A stretch of 64,000 bases of DNA from Heterohyrax brucei (lineage: Eukaryota; Chordata; Mammalia; Hyracoidea; Procaviidae), in contig CM053143.1 of assembly GCA_028571685.1 (NCBI GenBank), positions 157,536,329-157,600,328 on the forward strand, written 5' to 3'. A model generated the notes under the pieces. That model was given only the letters and a program-made list of their open reading frames with translations. It searched no databases and had not been told where the DNA came from. This document shows, piece after piece, positions 54,181-64,000 of this stretch. The position numbers and the translations under genes are program-made. The stretch's first letter is position 1; every line of letters starts with the position of its first letter.

Positions 54181-55179
54181 AATTTTTACTTTTATTTAAC
54201 ATAACTGAGTGAAAATGTATATTCACATATAAATTTACATGCCCACCTATATGCAGCTTCCACTGCTTTCCCTGTCCGGTGACTGCACACTATTCCTCTC
54301 CACTCCATACATGTCTAATCCTCCCAACAGCTGCCTTTCCCCTCCACTCCATCCACTCCCCTTCCTCCAGCCAGAGGTCAGCAAGATGATATCCTATAGA
54401 TGTATAGAACAATAAAGTGCTTCCCATATACGGTCACTCTGCATTGCCAGGTCCAATCCACTGCTGTCCAAAGAGTGGACTTTTGTTATAATTTATGGGA
54501 AAGGGCAGCATCAGGGCTGGGGGCCATGCTCTCAGAGGAACCCCAAAACCGCTGGACCATCAATAGAGGTCTTTTAGGGGAGATCTCATGATGCACCTCT
54601 TTTTATTCTTGTCTTGCCATTGAGACTCCTCTCTGTGAGCTGCAACATGGCTATCACTGGTGGTGGACGGGCACCATCCAGTTCTCCTGGTCCCAAGTCG
54701 ATGTAGACACCCACTCTTGTGGGTCTCTCTGTCTTCTCGGTTGTCTTTACCGCATGCCATTTTGGCCCTCGGTGAGCATCCGTTCCTGCTGAGTTGGGAC
54801 CATTTGCTGTGTCCTCGGATGGCAGCTTGGCAGCTTTTAAGACCCCAGACACCATTCACCAATGTGGGGTGCAGAGAGCTCTCTTAGCAAAACGCTAGTT
54901 GTGCTAATTCGCTTGGAATTCGCCTAAGAGCATGGTCGCCCGCCCCCCGCCCCAGCTACTCTATCCTTGCAGTATTGAGTCAGGATGGAAGGAGTACTCA
55001 AGTTATGCTGAAGTCCACTTAATGTTGTTCTTGTTTCTAATGTGTGCTGTCACCGCTTTCTCCCAACTAGATTTCTACTAACTATCTAAACTAAACTCTC
55101 CCCCTCTCCCTCACTCCCTCCCCTCCCTTGCAGCTGTCAAAGAGTCTTTTCTTCTATAAACAAGTCTGTTTTTGAGATC
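54181..55179 (-). other. L1 3' UTR
   Basis: About 1 kb after the ORF2 stop, far from the short, G-rich type of primate L1. It has a purine/pyrimidine-asymmetric part (plus-strand 'ctccccctctccctcactcc' near 55098) close to ORF2. The minus-strand ORFs at 54560-54862 and 54586-54855 lie within the UTR. Related frames recur in the other UTR copies (for example 48355-48702), but this follows from shared DNA and I do not call a protein. Confidence 0.8.
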
Positions 55180-58100
55180 TTATCGTAGAAGTGTCATACA
55201 GTATTTGTCCTTTTGTCGCTGACTGCTTTCACTCAACATAATGTCTTCCGATTGAAACCAGGTTAGGGGATGTTTCCTGGAATCATAATTATTCTTTATC
55301 ATTGCGTAGTGCTCATTTGAGTATATGTACCACAATTTACCTATCCATTCTTCTATTGTTGGGCATCTGGGTTGATTCCATCTTTTTGCTATCATGGACT
55401 GTGCTGCGATAAACATTCTGGTGCATGTGTCCGTTGGTGTGAAAGGCCTTGATTCTGCTGGATATATTCCAAGTAGTGGAATTACTGGGTCAAATGGTAT
55501 ATTGATATCCATTATTTAAGGAAGTGCGAGATTGCCTTCCAAAGAGGCTGGACCATTTTGCAACCCCACCAACAGTGAAGGAGGGTTCCACTTTCGCCAC
55601 AGCCTCTCCAGCATTTGTTGTTTTGTGTTTTCTGGATCATGGCCAATCTTGTTGGGTGAGATGGTATCTCATTGTTGTCTAGATTTGAATTTCTTTAATA
55701 TTAAACTAAAGATCATGAACATGTCTGCATGTGTTTTTTGGCTGCCTGGATCTCCTCTTTAGTGAAGTGTCTGTACATCTCCTTTGCCCATTGCTTAATT
55801 GGATGGTTTAACTTCTTCTTATTGATATTTTGTAGTATCTTATAGATTATGGAGATCAGGTGTCAATCTGACATAGAGTTGCCAAATATTTTTTCCCATT
55901 CTGTGGGTGTTCTTTTAATTCTACTAATAAAGTCTTTGGATGAGCACAAGTGTTTGATTCTTAATAGTTCCCATTTATCTATTTTCTCTTCTGTTGATTG
56001 AGGTTTTGTTGACAGATTTTGGAGTCTGTCTTCATTGTGTATTAAAACTTCCATTGTTGTTCCTACCTTTTCTTGGATGAGCTTTATCGTTTTAGGTTTG
56101 ATATTTAGGTCTTTTATCCAGTTGGAGTTGGTTTTTGTATAAGGTGTAAGATATGGATCTTGATTCAGTTTATTGCAGATGGATAACCAATTTTGCCAGC
56201 ACCATTTGTTAAAGATACTGTTTTTACCCCAGTTTAATGTCTTAGGGCCTTTGTCAAATATCAACTGTTCATAGGCAGATGGTGTTATCTCTGGGGTCTC
56301 AATTCTATTCCATTGATCCATCTGTCTGTTCTTGTACCAGCACCAGGCTGTTTTGATCACTGTGGCAGTGTAGTATGTTCTAAGGTCGGGTAATGAGAGG
56401 CCTCCCAGTGTGTTCTTCTTCTTTAGTAGCACCTTACTTATCTGGGGCTTCTTCCCTTTCCAAACAAAATTGGTGATTTGTTTCTCCATCTCATTAAAAA
56501 ATGATGCTGGAATTGTATTGGGATTGCATTATATAAATAAATTGCTTTGGGTAAAATAGACATTTTCACAATATTAAGTCTTCCTATCCATGAGCAGGTA
56601 GGTTTTTCCATTTATCTAAGTCTCTCTTAGTTTCTTGTAGTAAGGGCTTGTAGTTCTCTTTGTAAAGGTCTGTTGTTTCTCTGGTTAGATTAATTCCTAG
56701 GTACTTTATCTTCTTAGGGGCTATCGTAAATGGTATTGCTTTAATAATTTCCTCCTTAACAGTCTCATTGTTGGTATAAAGGAATCCTACTGATTTACTT
56801 ATGTTTATCACGTATCCTGAGACTTTGCTGAACTCTTCTATCAGTTTGATTAGCTTACTTATAGATTCCTTGGGGTTCTCTGCATATACAATCATATCAC
56901 CTGCGAACAGGGAGATTTTAACTTCCTCTTTGCCGACGCAGATGACCTTTATTTCTTCGTCTTGTCTAGTTGCTCTGGCTAGAACTTCTAGCACAATGTT
57001 GAATAGGAGAGGTGACAGTGGGCATCCTTGTCTAGTTCCTGAACTCAAGGGAAAGTTTTTCAGTCTCTCTCCATTCAGGATGATGTGGGCAATTGGCTTT
57101 GTATAAATGGCCCTTATTGTGTTGAGGAATTTGCCGTCTATGCCCATTTTGCAAAGAGTTTTTAGCATGAAGGGGTGTTGGACTTTATCAAACGCCTTTT
57201 TGACATCAATGGACAAAATCAGGTGATCTTTGTCTCTTGTGTTATTTATGTGGTTAATCACATTAATTGTTTTCCTGATGTTGAACCAGCCTTGCATCCC
57301 TGGTATGAATCCCACTTGGCCATGATGGATTATTTTCTTGATATGTTGTTGTATTCTGTTGGCAAGAATTTTGTTGAAGATTTTAGCATCTAAGTTCATG
57401 AGTGATATTGGTCTGTAGTTCTCTGTCTTTGTTGGATCTTTCCCGGGCTTAGGTATCAGGGTTATGCTGGCTTCATAGAATGAGTTTGGGAGTACTCCAT
57501 CCCTTTCTATACTGTAAAGTAGTTTAAATAGTATTGGGGATAACTCTTCTCTAAATGCTTGGTAGAATTCTGCCGTGAAGCCATCTGGGCCCGGACTTTG
57601 TTTGGTTGGCAGTGTTTTGATGACCTTTTCAATCTCTTCCTTTGTGATGGGTTTATTAAGTTGTTCTGCTTCATATTGTGATAATTTGGGTAGGTGGTAT
57701 GAGTCAAGGAATTTGTCCATTTCCCCTAGGTTTTCAAATTTGTTAGAGTACAGTCTTTCATAGTATTCTGCTATGATATTTTTTATTTCTGTTGCATCTG
57801 TGGTGACAACTCCCCTCTCATTTCTAATTTGGGTTATTTGTTTCCTTTCCTGCTTTTCTTTAGTAAGTTTAGCCAGTGGTTTATCAATTTTGTTGATCTT
57901 TTCAGAAAACCAGCTTTTGGTCTTTTCAGTTTTTTCAATTGTTTTTCTATTCTCTAATTCATTTAGCTCTGCTCTAATCTTTATGATCTCATTTCTTCTA
58001 GTGCCCGAGGGGTTCCTCTGTTGTTCTCTTTCTACTTGTTCAAGCTGTAGAGTTAGTTCCTTGATTTGGTTTCTTTCTTCCTTCCAGATGTGTGCATTTA

Positions 58101-59006
58101 TGGAGATAAACAGACCTCTGAGCACTGCTTTGGCTGTATCCCATAGGTTCTGGTAGGAAGTGTTTTCGTTCTCATTGGAATCCATGAATTTTTTTTAATT
58201 CATCCTTGATTTCCTCTATAACCCATGTTTTTTTGAGCAAGATGTTGTTCAGTTTCCAAGAGTGCCACTTTCTATCTCTGTTTTTTCTGCTATTGATTTC
58301 AACTTTGATGGCTTTATGATCTGAGAAGATGCTTTGCAGTAATTCAATGGTATGGATTTTGTTGAGCATTGCATTATGGCCTATCACGTGGTCCATTCTG
58401 GAGAATGTTCCATGTACACTGGAGAAGAAGGTGTAGTTGTCTGCTAATGGGTGGAAAGTTCTATATATATCAGTGAGCTTTAGTTGGTTAATTGTGTCAA
58501 TGAGGTCTTCTGTATCTTTACTGAGCTTTTTTCTAGATGATCTGTCTAGTAATGAGAGTGGAGTGTTAAAAGGCTCCCACTATTATTGTGGAGTCATCTA
58601 ACTCTCTTTTGAGCATAGTCAGTGTTTCTTTGACATATTTAGGTGCTCTGACATTAGGTGCATAAATATTTAATATAGTTAAGTCTTGTTTGTATACTGA
58701 ACCTTTCAGCCATAAATAGTGACCATCTTTGTCCACGATGGTGGATTTGAGATTAAAATTGATTTTGTCTGAGATTAGAATTACCACCCCTGCTCTTCTT
58801 TGTTCATTGTTAGCTTGATATATATTCTTCCATCCTTGAATTTTCAGTTTGTTCCTGTCTTTAGGTCTCAAGTGAGTTTCTTGTAGACAACATATGGATG
58901 GGTCGTGTCTTTTGATTCAAGATGACACTCGGTGTCTCTTTACTGGAGCATTCAGTCCATTCACATTCAATGTAATTATTGATAAGTATGTGTTCACTGT
59001 GGCCAT
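55180..59006 (-). pseudogene. L1 ORF2p remnant (endonuclease, reverse transcriptase, Cys-rich end)
   Basis: ORF2p cuts target DNA and copies L1 RNA. The span of 3,827 bases equals about 1,275 codons, the usual ORF2 length. Start ATG at 59006 (ITLNVNGLNAPVKRH follows). Lesions in order: a TGA stop about 30 codons in; a one-base frameshift near 58565, next to a GDF-to-GAF change that removes a catalytic Asp of the endonuclease; frame change near 58172-58190; a frameshift near 56584; and decay between 55863 and 55513, where the Cys-rich segment lies. The longest open part (56584-58185, 533 codons) holds the [15 protein letters not shown], the [20 protein letters not shown] block, [14 protein letters not shown], and the catalytic box as FAGD instead of FADD. 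The ORF at 55863-56489 is the post-RT part, and 55180-55512 is the C-terminus. Confidence 0.93.
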
Positions 59007-59428
59007 TGTGATATGTTTATTTTTATGTTGATGTTTTCTCTGTTGTTCTTGTTAGTCTGTTCTGGGACTCTCTTTTTTGGGAGTTGATTTTACACCTTTT
59101 TCAGAGCTCGTTTTATAGTTGTTGAGACTCGTGTGTTAGATTTCTTGAAATGGTATGATACATCTTTGTTGTGCTTTGCAGCTGCCCCTATGAAGCCCCT
59201 TAATAAACTATTCATAAACCCAATTTTAATTACTACCAGTCTTCTCATCGTCCTCTCCATCTGGAGGGAATATAGCGACTGTAGTACATCCCTCTTTTTA
59301 TTATAATGACACCATAGTTTTCATGATGATTACTGGATTGCTTCTTTCCAAATCAAAGCTGTGATTTACTTTGGAGCCTTCCCTAAATGAGTAGACTATT
59401 GAGTAGTGTGTCGTTCTAAAATAAAAAG

Positions 59429-60339
59429 TTAGCGGTTTTGTTCTTCTAAGTCAAAGCCAAGAACTTTTTTCAGTATTTCTTGTAGTTTGGGTTTGGTTTT
59501 TACAAAGTCTCTGAGTTTCTGTTTATCTTGGAATGTCTTAATTTCCTTTTCGTATTTGAAAGATAGTTTTGCAGGATATATAATTCTTGGTTGGAAGTTC
59601 TTCTCCTTCAAGACTTTGAATGTGTCGTGCCACTGTCTCCGTGCCAGCATGGTTTCTGCTGAGAAATCTGACGAGAGCCTACAGGGTTTCCCTCTGAATG
59701 TTAGCTTTGCCTTGAGTCTTGCTGCCTTTAAGAGTTGCTATTTATGTTTCGTTTTGTTAAGCTTGATTATAATATGTCTTGGAGACTTTCTTTTGAGATC
59801 TATATCGGGTGGTGTATGATATGCATCTGAGATGTCTATATTCTCTTCCTTCATGATTTCTGGGAAGTTTTCTTTCAACAGCTCAGCAACAATACTCTCT
59901 GTTTTCTCAGATGTCTCACCCTGTTCATGGACTCCAATTAATCGAAGGTTGTTCCTTTTAATAGAGTCCAACATGCTTCTTAATGTTTCTTCATTTTTCT
60001 TGGTTCTTTTTTCTGATTTCTGCTCATAGACGCTGGCCTCAGTAGCTCTGTCTTCCAAGTCAGAAAAGCTTTTTTCCATTTGTTCCATTCTGTTTTCTTG
60101 GCTTTGCACGGAAGTTTCTATGTCTTTGATTTTCTTCTTGATCTGTTGGATTTCAGAGTACTGGTGTTCCATCAGATCGAACAACTTGCTTAATTTTTCA
60201 TTTTGTTCTGCTACATTTTGTATAAGGTCTAGAAGGGTCTGTATATAATCAATTTGTATTCACTTCCTGATACTTTCATAAAAGTTTCTTCATCTGGAAA
60301 ACTCCTTGGTTGCTTTGTTTGGGAGCCTTTTGAAGCCAT
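59429..60339 (-). pseudogene. L1 ORF1p remnant (coiled coil, RRM, C-terminal domain)
   Basis: ORF1p is the RNA-binding chaperone of the L1 particle. About 303 codons from the ATG at 60339 (MASKGSQTKQPRS...). The coiled-coil region (about 60270-59950) has heptad-rich IQQIKKKIKDIETSVQSQEN. The RRM follows (NNLRLIGVHEQGE, about 59945), then the C-terminal domain (NFQPRIIYPAKLSF, about 59600). A one-base frameshift lies near 60255 and an in-frame TAG at 59738-59740. Sequence on both sides of that stop stays in frame, so the stop is a point change. There are only a few lesions, consistent with a moderately old insertion. Confidence 0.92.
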
Positions 60340-61387
60340 GAGTGATTGCTTGTATGCCACAATTGTCTGTTGCTTTTTGGGACCCATGTGAGCATATAGA
60401 GGCTGGAAGAGGTACTGTGAGGATGGATTGCAAATGTTTCTCTAGGCTGTCTTCAAATGTAAAGCAAAAGGTATCTGACCCGTTCACAAGTCAGTTAGGT
60501 TTTCAGGTGTAGAGGTCCCTCTTCTCATCTGACAAAGTAAGCACCACTATATCCAACCCCTGATGATAACAAACTAGTTCAGAATACAGCAGTGGTACTG
60601 CACTGGTGGCCTCTGCTGACAGGGCCTAGCCTTAGCCAACACTGCGTCAAGTACTGGTTTTGTTATAGAAAAGCGCTCTCTTGTGGGCAGGCTCTGGCTC
60701 TCAAGCTAAGAATTAGGTCCTGCTGCGGCCACCACATCCAAGAAGGCGTCCTCCACACAGGAAGCAGACAGAGGGGCTAAAGGTGCTGAGAGGTAGTGAT
60801 TCCTCTGCTTCTGTTGCAGGGCCCCCAACATAGGCAACACTGTGCAAAATCTCTACTTTTCTGTCAGAGATGCACTATCCCGTTTGCAGGCGCTGGCTCC
60901 CAGGCTAAGAACGAGGTCCCACTAAAATCTCGGTACCAGCATGGCGTCCCGCACACTGACTGCGAAGCTCCGCACAAAACCCGCTGAGGCTGCTACAAAA
61001 CGAAAGGCTCAACGTGGCTAGATTAACAGAGTCCCGAGTCTGGCTCTCAGAATATGGGAATTTCGCCTGCCTATCCTCCCAGCAGTGCGTCTGAGTCTAG
61101 CTGCCAGGCAAGACCCAGCTCCGCCCGCCAGCCGGGACAGAGGAAAAAAAAGTCACAATGGTGCGTTTACCTTCCATCCGTGAGAGCCAGGGCTAGCCAG
61201 GAGCGGGAGTCAGCGAAAGGTAGGAGGTTTTTCGCTGAGTGGTATGAAGTCCCAATTAACAGCTCTGTGCCGTGTCCTGAGGCTGATTAGGTGATCAGAA
61301 GACTCTGTTTGATTGTCAATTCAGGTCTTGGTTTCCAGAGGGCTATAAGGAGACGTGGGCTTAGTCCGCCAGCTTGACTCCGCCCCC
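60340..61387 (-). promoter_or_regulatory. L1 5' UTR with internal promoter region
   Basis: About 1 kb upstream of ORF1, GC-richer and with more CpG than the surroundings (notably 60900-61150 and 61340-61387). In L1 this region carries the internal Pol II promoter. The first 30 bases resemble primate L1, including 'caagctggcgg' in place of the YY1 site 'caagatggcgg'. No regulatory activity can be read from sequence alone. Confidence 0.75.
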
Positions 61388-61403
61388 CTCTTCTTTTATT
61401 CTT
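61388..61403. repeat. Target-site duplication of the full-length L1, 5' side
   Basis: CTCTTCTTTTATTCTT, the partner of 54156-54171. Confidence 0.9.
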
Positions 61404-62711
61404 GAGTGTCTAGTGCTGGTCTATGGGTGGACGGCCCTGCCTTATTCTGAGTAAGATGCTAACATCAACTGCTGAAGTCTGCACATGATAAAATTCAAGA
61501 CTTCCTCTCAGTTGGCTCTAATTCTTAGTGCTTTCACATGCTCTGACTTTTGCCACTGTTGGATTCAATTTTCCAAGCTCTGTACTGTGGCATTATAGGA
61601 GTTCCCAGTTGGTCTATTAGGAATACCATGGCCTGCCTTCTGAAATCTACAACAGAAGACTCTAACTTACCTAAAATGCTTGAAATATTCCATTTTGCGT
61701 CTTTTTGAGTGAGAAACAAACCTCAAGAGTATCTGGATATTTCTAGCTCTTGCGGGCTCCAGAATGTCTGTCCAGGGAGGAGAGCCAGGGCACATATCTC
61801 ACTTCCTACCCTTCTGAATACTGTTACAGATGCTAGCATCAAAATCAAAATTCTTTCTTTAACTGTTCCTTCATGCTTGTAGGAAGAATTTTTTTTTTCT
61901 TTTCAAAATAATATGCATTTACTTTCTTAGGTCAATAATGTCTTGAGTCCTCCAGCTGAGGAGTCATTAACATAGCCAAGTGCCGGTGGGTCAAGCAAAA
62001 TCAATAAATACTATTTATATGCTGGAGTTACAGTTGTGAAAAAGTTAGATAAGGTTTTTGGTCTCATTGAGCTTGTATATTTTGAAGGAAGATAGAAAAA
62101 GAGTAAATGGACAAGAAAATTTCAGGAATTGATAAGTGCTAGAAAAGGACTAAAACCCATATGACTTGGGGGGTGGGGATGTGTTAACAGATTGGATGGT
62201 CAGAGTAGGCTTTACTGGGGAGGTACGTTTGACAGAGATCTGAATGAAAAGTAAGACCTTCAAAGAAGACCGAACAGAACATTCAAACAGTAGGTCAACA
62301 GAACAGTCAACAGTAGGGCCAAAAGATCTGATTAAGAAACAGTCATAAGACAAGAGAGGCAAGAGCATATAGAACAACTGGGCAAAGGGTAGATTAGCTC
62401 AGACAGCTCAGCAGACGGAAGTTGGATAGAAGAGTTTTGGACACAATGACACATCTGGACTTAGCTGTACTTCGTACAGGGAAAGGACACTTTAGAGCAT
62501 TTCAGGCAGAAATGTGACATGATGTAATTTACATTTTACAAAGGACACTGTAGGCATTTTTTGTCCTCTATGTAGAAGTTGTAGCAGGCAAAGAGACCAA
62601 GGAGGGAGACCTATAAGGTGGCTATTAGGAAATCTACATGCCACATGCTGACATAGGGAGAGAAAGTGATACCTGATAAATATGTTCCATGAGGAAAAAA
62701 GAAGAAAGTAA
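61404..62711. other. Unassigned sequence
   Basis: About 1.3 kb with no recognised gene or repeat; a T tract at about 61889-61900. Confidence 0.45.
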
Positions 62712-63117
62712 GTGTTTCTGTCATCTAGTACTGCTGGAACAGATATATCATGAGTGGATGGCTTTTAAAAAGAGTAATTGATTCTTATGCAGTCCCATAG
62801 ACTACAAGCCCAAATTCAGAGTATCTGTTCCAGGGGAAGGCACTCCCTCTGTTGTCTCTGGAGGAAGTTTCTTGTAAGGAAGCAGCCTTTCTTCGATCTG
62901 AGAGCATCTAGGTGCGGAAATCTCAGGTCCAAATGATGTGCTCTGCTCTCACTTTTGCATGCTTGATGGTAAGTCATCCCCAACTCTCTGCTTGCTTCTC
63001 TTTCCTTTTATCTCTTATAAGACAAAAGGGAAAAAGGTGATATAAGCCATACCCCAGGGAAACTCCCTTAGTAAAGGTGTTACAGTCACACCCTAATCCC
63101 CTTTTTTACATAATCTG
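62712..63117 (-). mobile_element. MaLR-type LTR fragment
   Basis: Same family and direction as the LTRs at 30847-31666: 'tagactacaagcccaaattc', 'gtctctggaggaag', 'cttctctttccttttatctc', 'ccccagggaaactccctta'. It stops at 63117, where RTE sequence begins; the minus-strand start with its C run is missing. Confidence 0.7.
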
Positions 63118-64000
63118 ATCAACCACATTCAGCGTATGATCTGGAACCAATGGTACTGTAGGAAGAAGCTGAAGCTGTGTTGGAGGCACTGGCAAAAAAC
63201 AAGGTTCCGGGAAGTGATGAAATGTCAACGGACATATTTCAACAAACAGATGCAGCACTAAAAGTGCTCATTCGTCTATGCCAAGAAATTTGGAGGACAG
63301 CTACCTCTCTAACTGACTGGAAGAGATCCATGCACATGCCCATTTCAAAGGAAGGTGATGAACTGAATGCAGAAATTACCAAACAATTATCATTAATATC
63401 ACATATAAATAAAATTTTGCTCAAGATCATTCAAAAAAGACTGCAACAGTGTATTGATGAGGAACTGCCAAAAATTCAAACTGGATTCAGAAGACGATGT
63501 GAAACCAGGGATATCATTTCTGATGCGAGCTGGATCTTGACTGAAAGCAGAGAATACCAGAAAGATGTTTACCTGTGTTTCATTGACTATGCAAATGCAT
63601 TTGACTATGTGGATCATAATAAATTACAGCTAATATTGCAGAGAATGGGAATTCCAGAACACTTAATTGTGCTCATGAGGAATCTGTATATGAATCAAGA
63701 GGCAGCTATGAAGACAAAACAAGAGGACACTGCATTCTTTAAAGTCAGGAAAGGCACGTGTTAGGGTTGTGTCTTTTCATCATATGTTTTTCAGTCTGTA
63801 TGCCAAGAATATAATCCAAGAAGCTGGATAACACAAAGAAGAATGAGGCATCAGGATTGCAGGATGACTCATTAACAACTTGTATTACACAGACTACAAC
63901 ATCTTACTTGCCAGAAGTGAAGAAGATTTGAAACACTCATTGGTGAAGATCAAGGACCATGGCCTTCAGTATAGATTGCACCTCAACATCAAGAAAACAA
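63118..64000 (+). mobile_element. RTE (BovB clade), 5' truncated, runs past the window
   Basis: It begins 'cagcgtatgatctggaacca' in the region just before the RT fingers and continues to the last base ('caacatcaagaaaacaa' near the end), so its 3' end lies outside. The opposite strand offers nothing of interest. Confidence 0.88.
63177..63986 (+). pseudogene. RTE reverse transcriptase remnant
   Basis: The 195-codon open part (63177-63764) spans the RT fingers and palm: LPKIQTGFRRRCETRDI, then YQKDVYLCFIDYANAFDYVD, which keeps the motif A aspartates (FID..), and GIPEHLIVLMRNLYMNQ. It ends at TAG where family members read RQGC (a CAG-to-TAG change next to a CGT-to-TGT change). Beyond the stop, the catalytic YADD box near 63877 reads YTDY. 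A slipped, non-functional relic, but the open part is long for its kind. Confidence 0.85.

Larger units (their letters stand above)
54172..61387 (-). mobile_element. Full-length L1 (LINE-1) retrotransposon
   Basis: A complete 7.2-kb element. On the minus strand: 5' end at 61387 ('ggggggcggagtcaagctgg', similar to the start of primate L1 with its YY1-like site), 5' UTR to 60340, ORF1 (60339-59429), a spacer of about 420 bases, ORF2 (59006-55180), a 1-kb 3' UTR, and an A tail at 54180-54172. A 16-bp target duplication flanks it. L1 moves by reverse transcription of its own RNA at a nicked target. ORF1 and ORF2 both carry several inactivating changes, so the copy is dead. Its 3' UTR is the parent type of the fragments at 2.7, 6.5 and 47.3-48.6 kb. 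Confidence 0.95.

Noticed and set aside
54560..54862. ORFs of 89-100 codons in the L1 3' UTR as a third L1 protein
   Set aside because: A related frame appears in another UTR copy (48355-48702), but as a direct result of DNA homology. Stops and frame differ between copies and no start context is conserved. I cannot support a protein by eye.
56801..58156. Several plus-strand ORFs of 60-127 codons across 56.8-58.2 kb
   Set aside because: Antisense shadows of the L1 reverse-transcriptase frame on the minus strand.
1..64000. CRISPR array, bacterial operon, phage or plasmid features
   Set aside because: No spaced direct repeats of CRISPR type, no dense coding and no ribosome binding sites. The repeat families are mammalian.

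Overview
This window looks like a gene-free stretch of a mammalian chromosome, most likely from an afrotherian (elephant, hyrax or sirenian group; elephant is my best guess). The diagnostic signal is the repeat content. There are about 35 copies or fragments of a tRNA-derived SINE of the AfroSINE type, several RTE/BovB-clade LINEs whose 3' tail matches the SINE tail, and a full-length L1 with an unusual 3' UTR. Eutherian-wide relics (MIR, Tigger1, a MER2-like element, a hAT-Charlie MITE, MaLR-type LTRs) lie between them. Family names come from recalled consensus sequences, not from a search. I see no host exon, no tRNA or rRNA gene, and no intact open reading frame of any kind. Every protein-like ORF I recognise is a decayed transposon gene.

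Layout. 0-11 kb: SINEs, a MER2-like DNA transposon at 4.05-4.39 kb, two 3' fragments of the lineage-specific L1 (2.7-3.3 and 6.5-7.9 kb, minus strand), and an LTR at 9.4-9.95 kb inside an older SINE. 11.2-16.0 kb: a long, old, minus-strand L1 carrying SINEs. 16.5-23 kb: RTE pieces, a MIR, and an old L1 split by an RTE at 20.8-22.6 kb. 24-27.2 kb: a rearranged patch with local direct duplications and a 50-bp inverted duplication. 27.5-32 kb: LTR-type repeats, including two nearly abutting LTRs bracketed by a duplicated flank. 32.6-34 kb: a mariner transposon holding a solo LTR with a 6-bp target duplication. 35.4-37.3 kb: a Tigger1 remnant and a hAT-type MITE. 40.2-42.8 kb: a second, internally deleted mariner and a minus-strand RTE. 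44.9-48.8 kb: a plus-strand RTE invaded by one L1, which was invaded by another. 49-54.1 kb: mostly unassigned sequence with two SINEs. 54.17-61.39 kb: a full-length 7.2-kb minus-strand L1 flanked by a 16-bp target duplication, with broken ORF1 and ORF2. 62.7-64 kb: a MaLR-type LTR fragment followed by an RTE reverse-transcriptase fragment that runs off the window.

How the parts relate. The L1s and RTEs are autonomous retrotransposon families, all dead here. The AfroSINEs are non-autonomous: they have a Pol III promoter head and share their 3' tail with the RTE, so the RTE machinery probably mobilised them. The nesting order gives relative ages: Tigger1, MIR, mariner and old L1 first, then RTE and older SINEs, then the lineage-specific L1 fragments. 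I found nothing that looks like a functional undescribed system. The most unusual structure is the inverted-plus-direct duplication at 25.9-27.1 kb, which reads like a replication template-switch scar.
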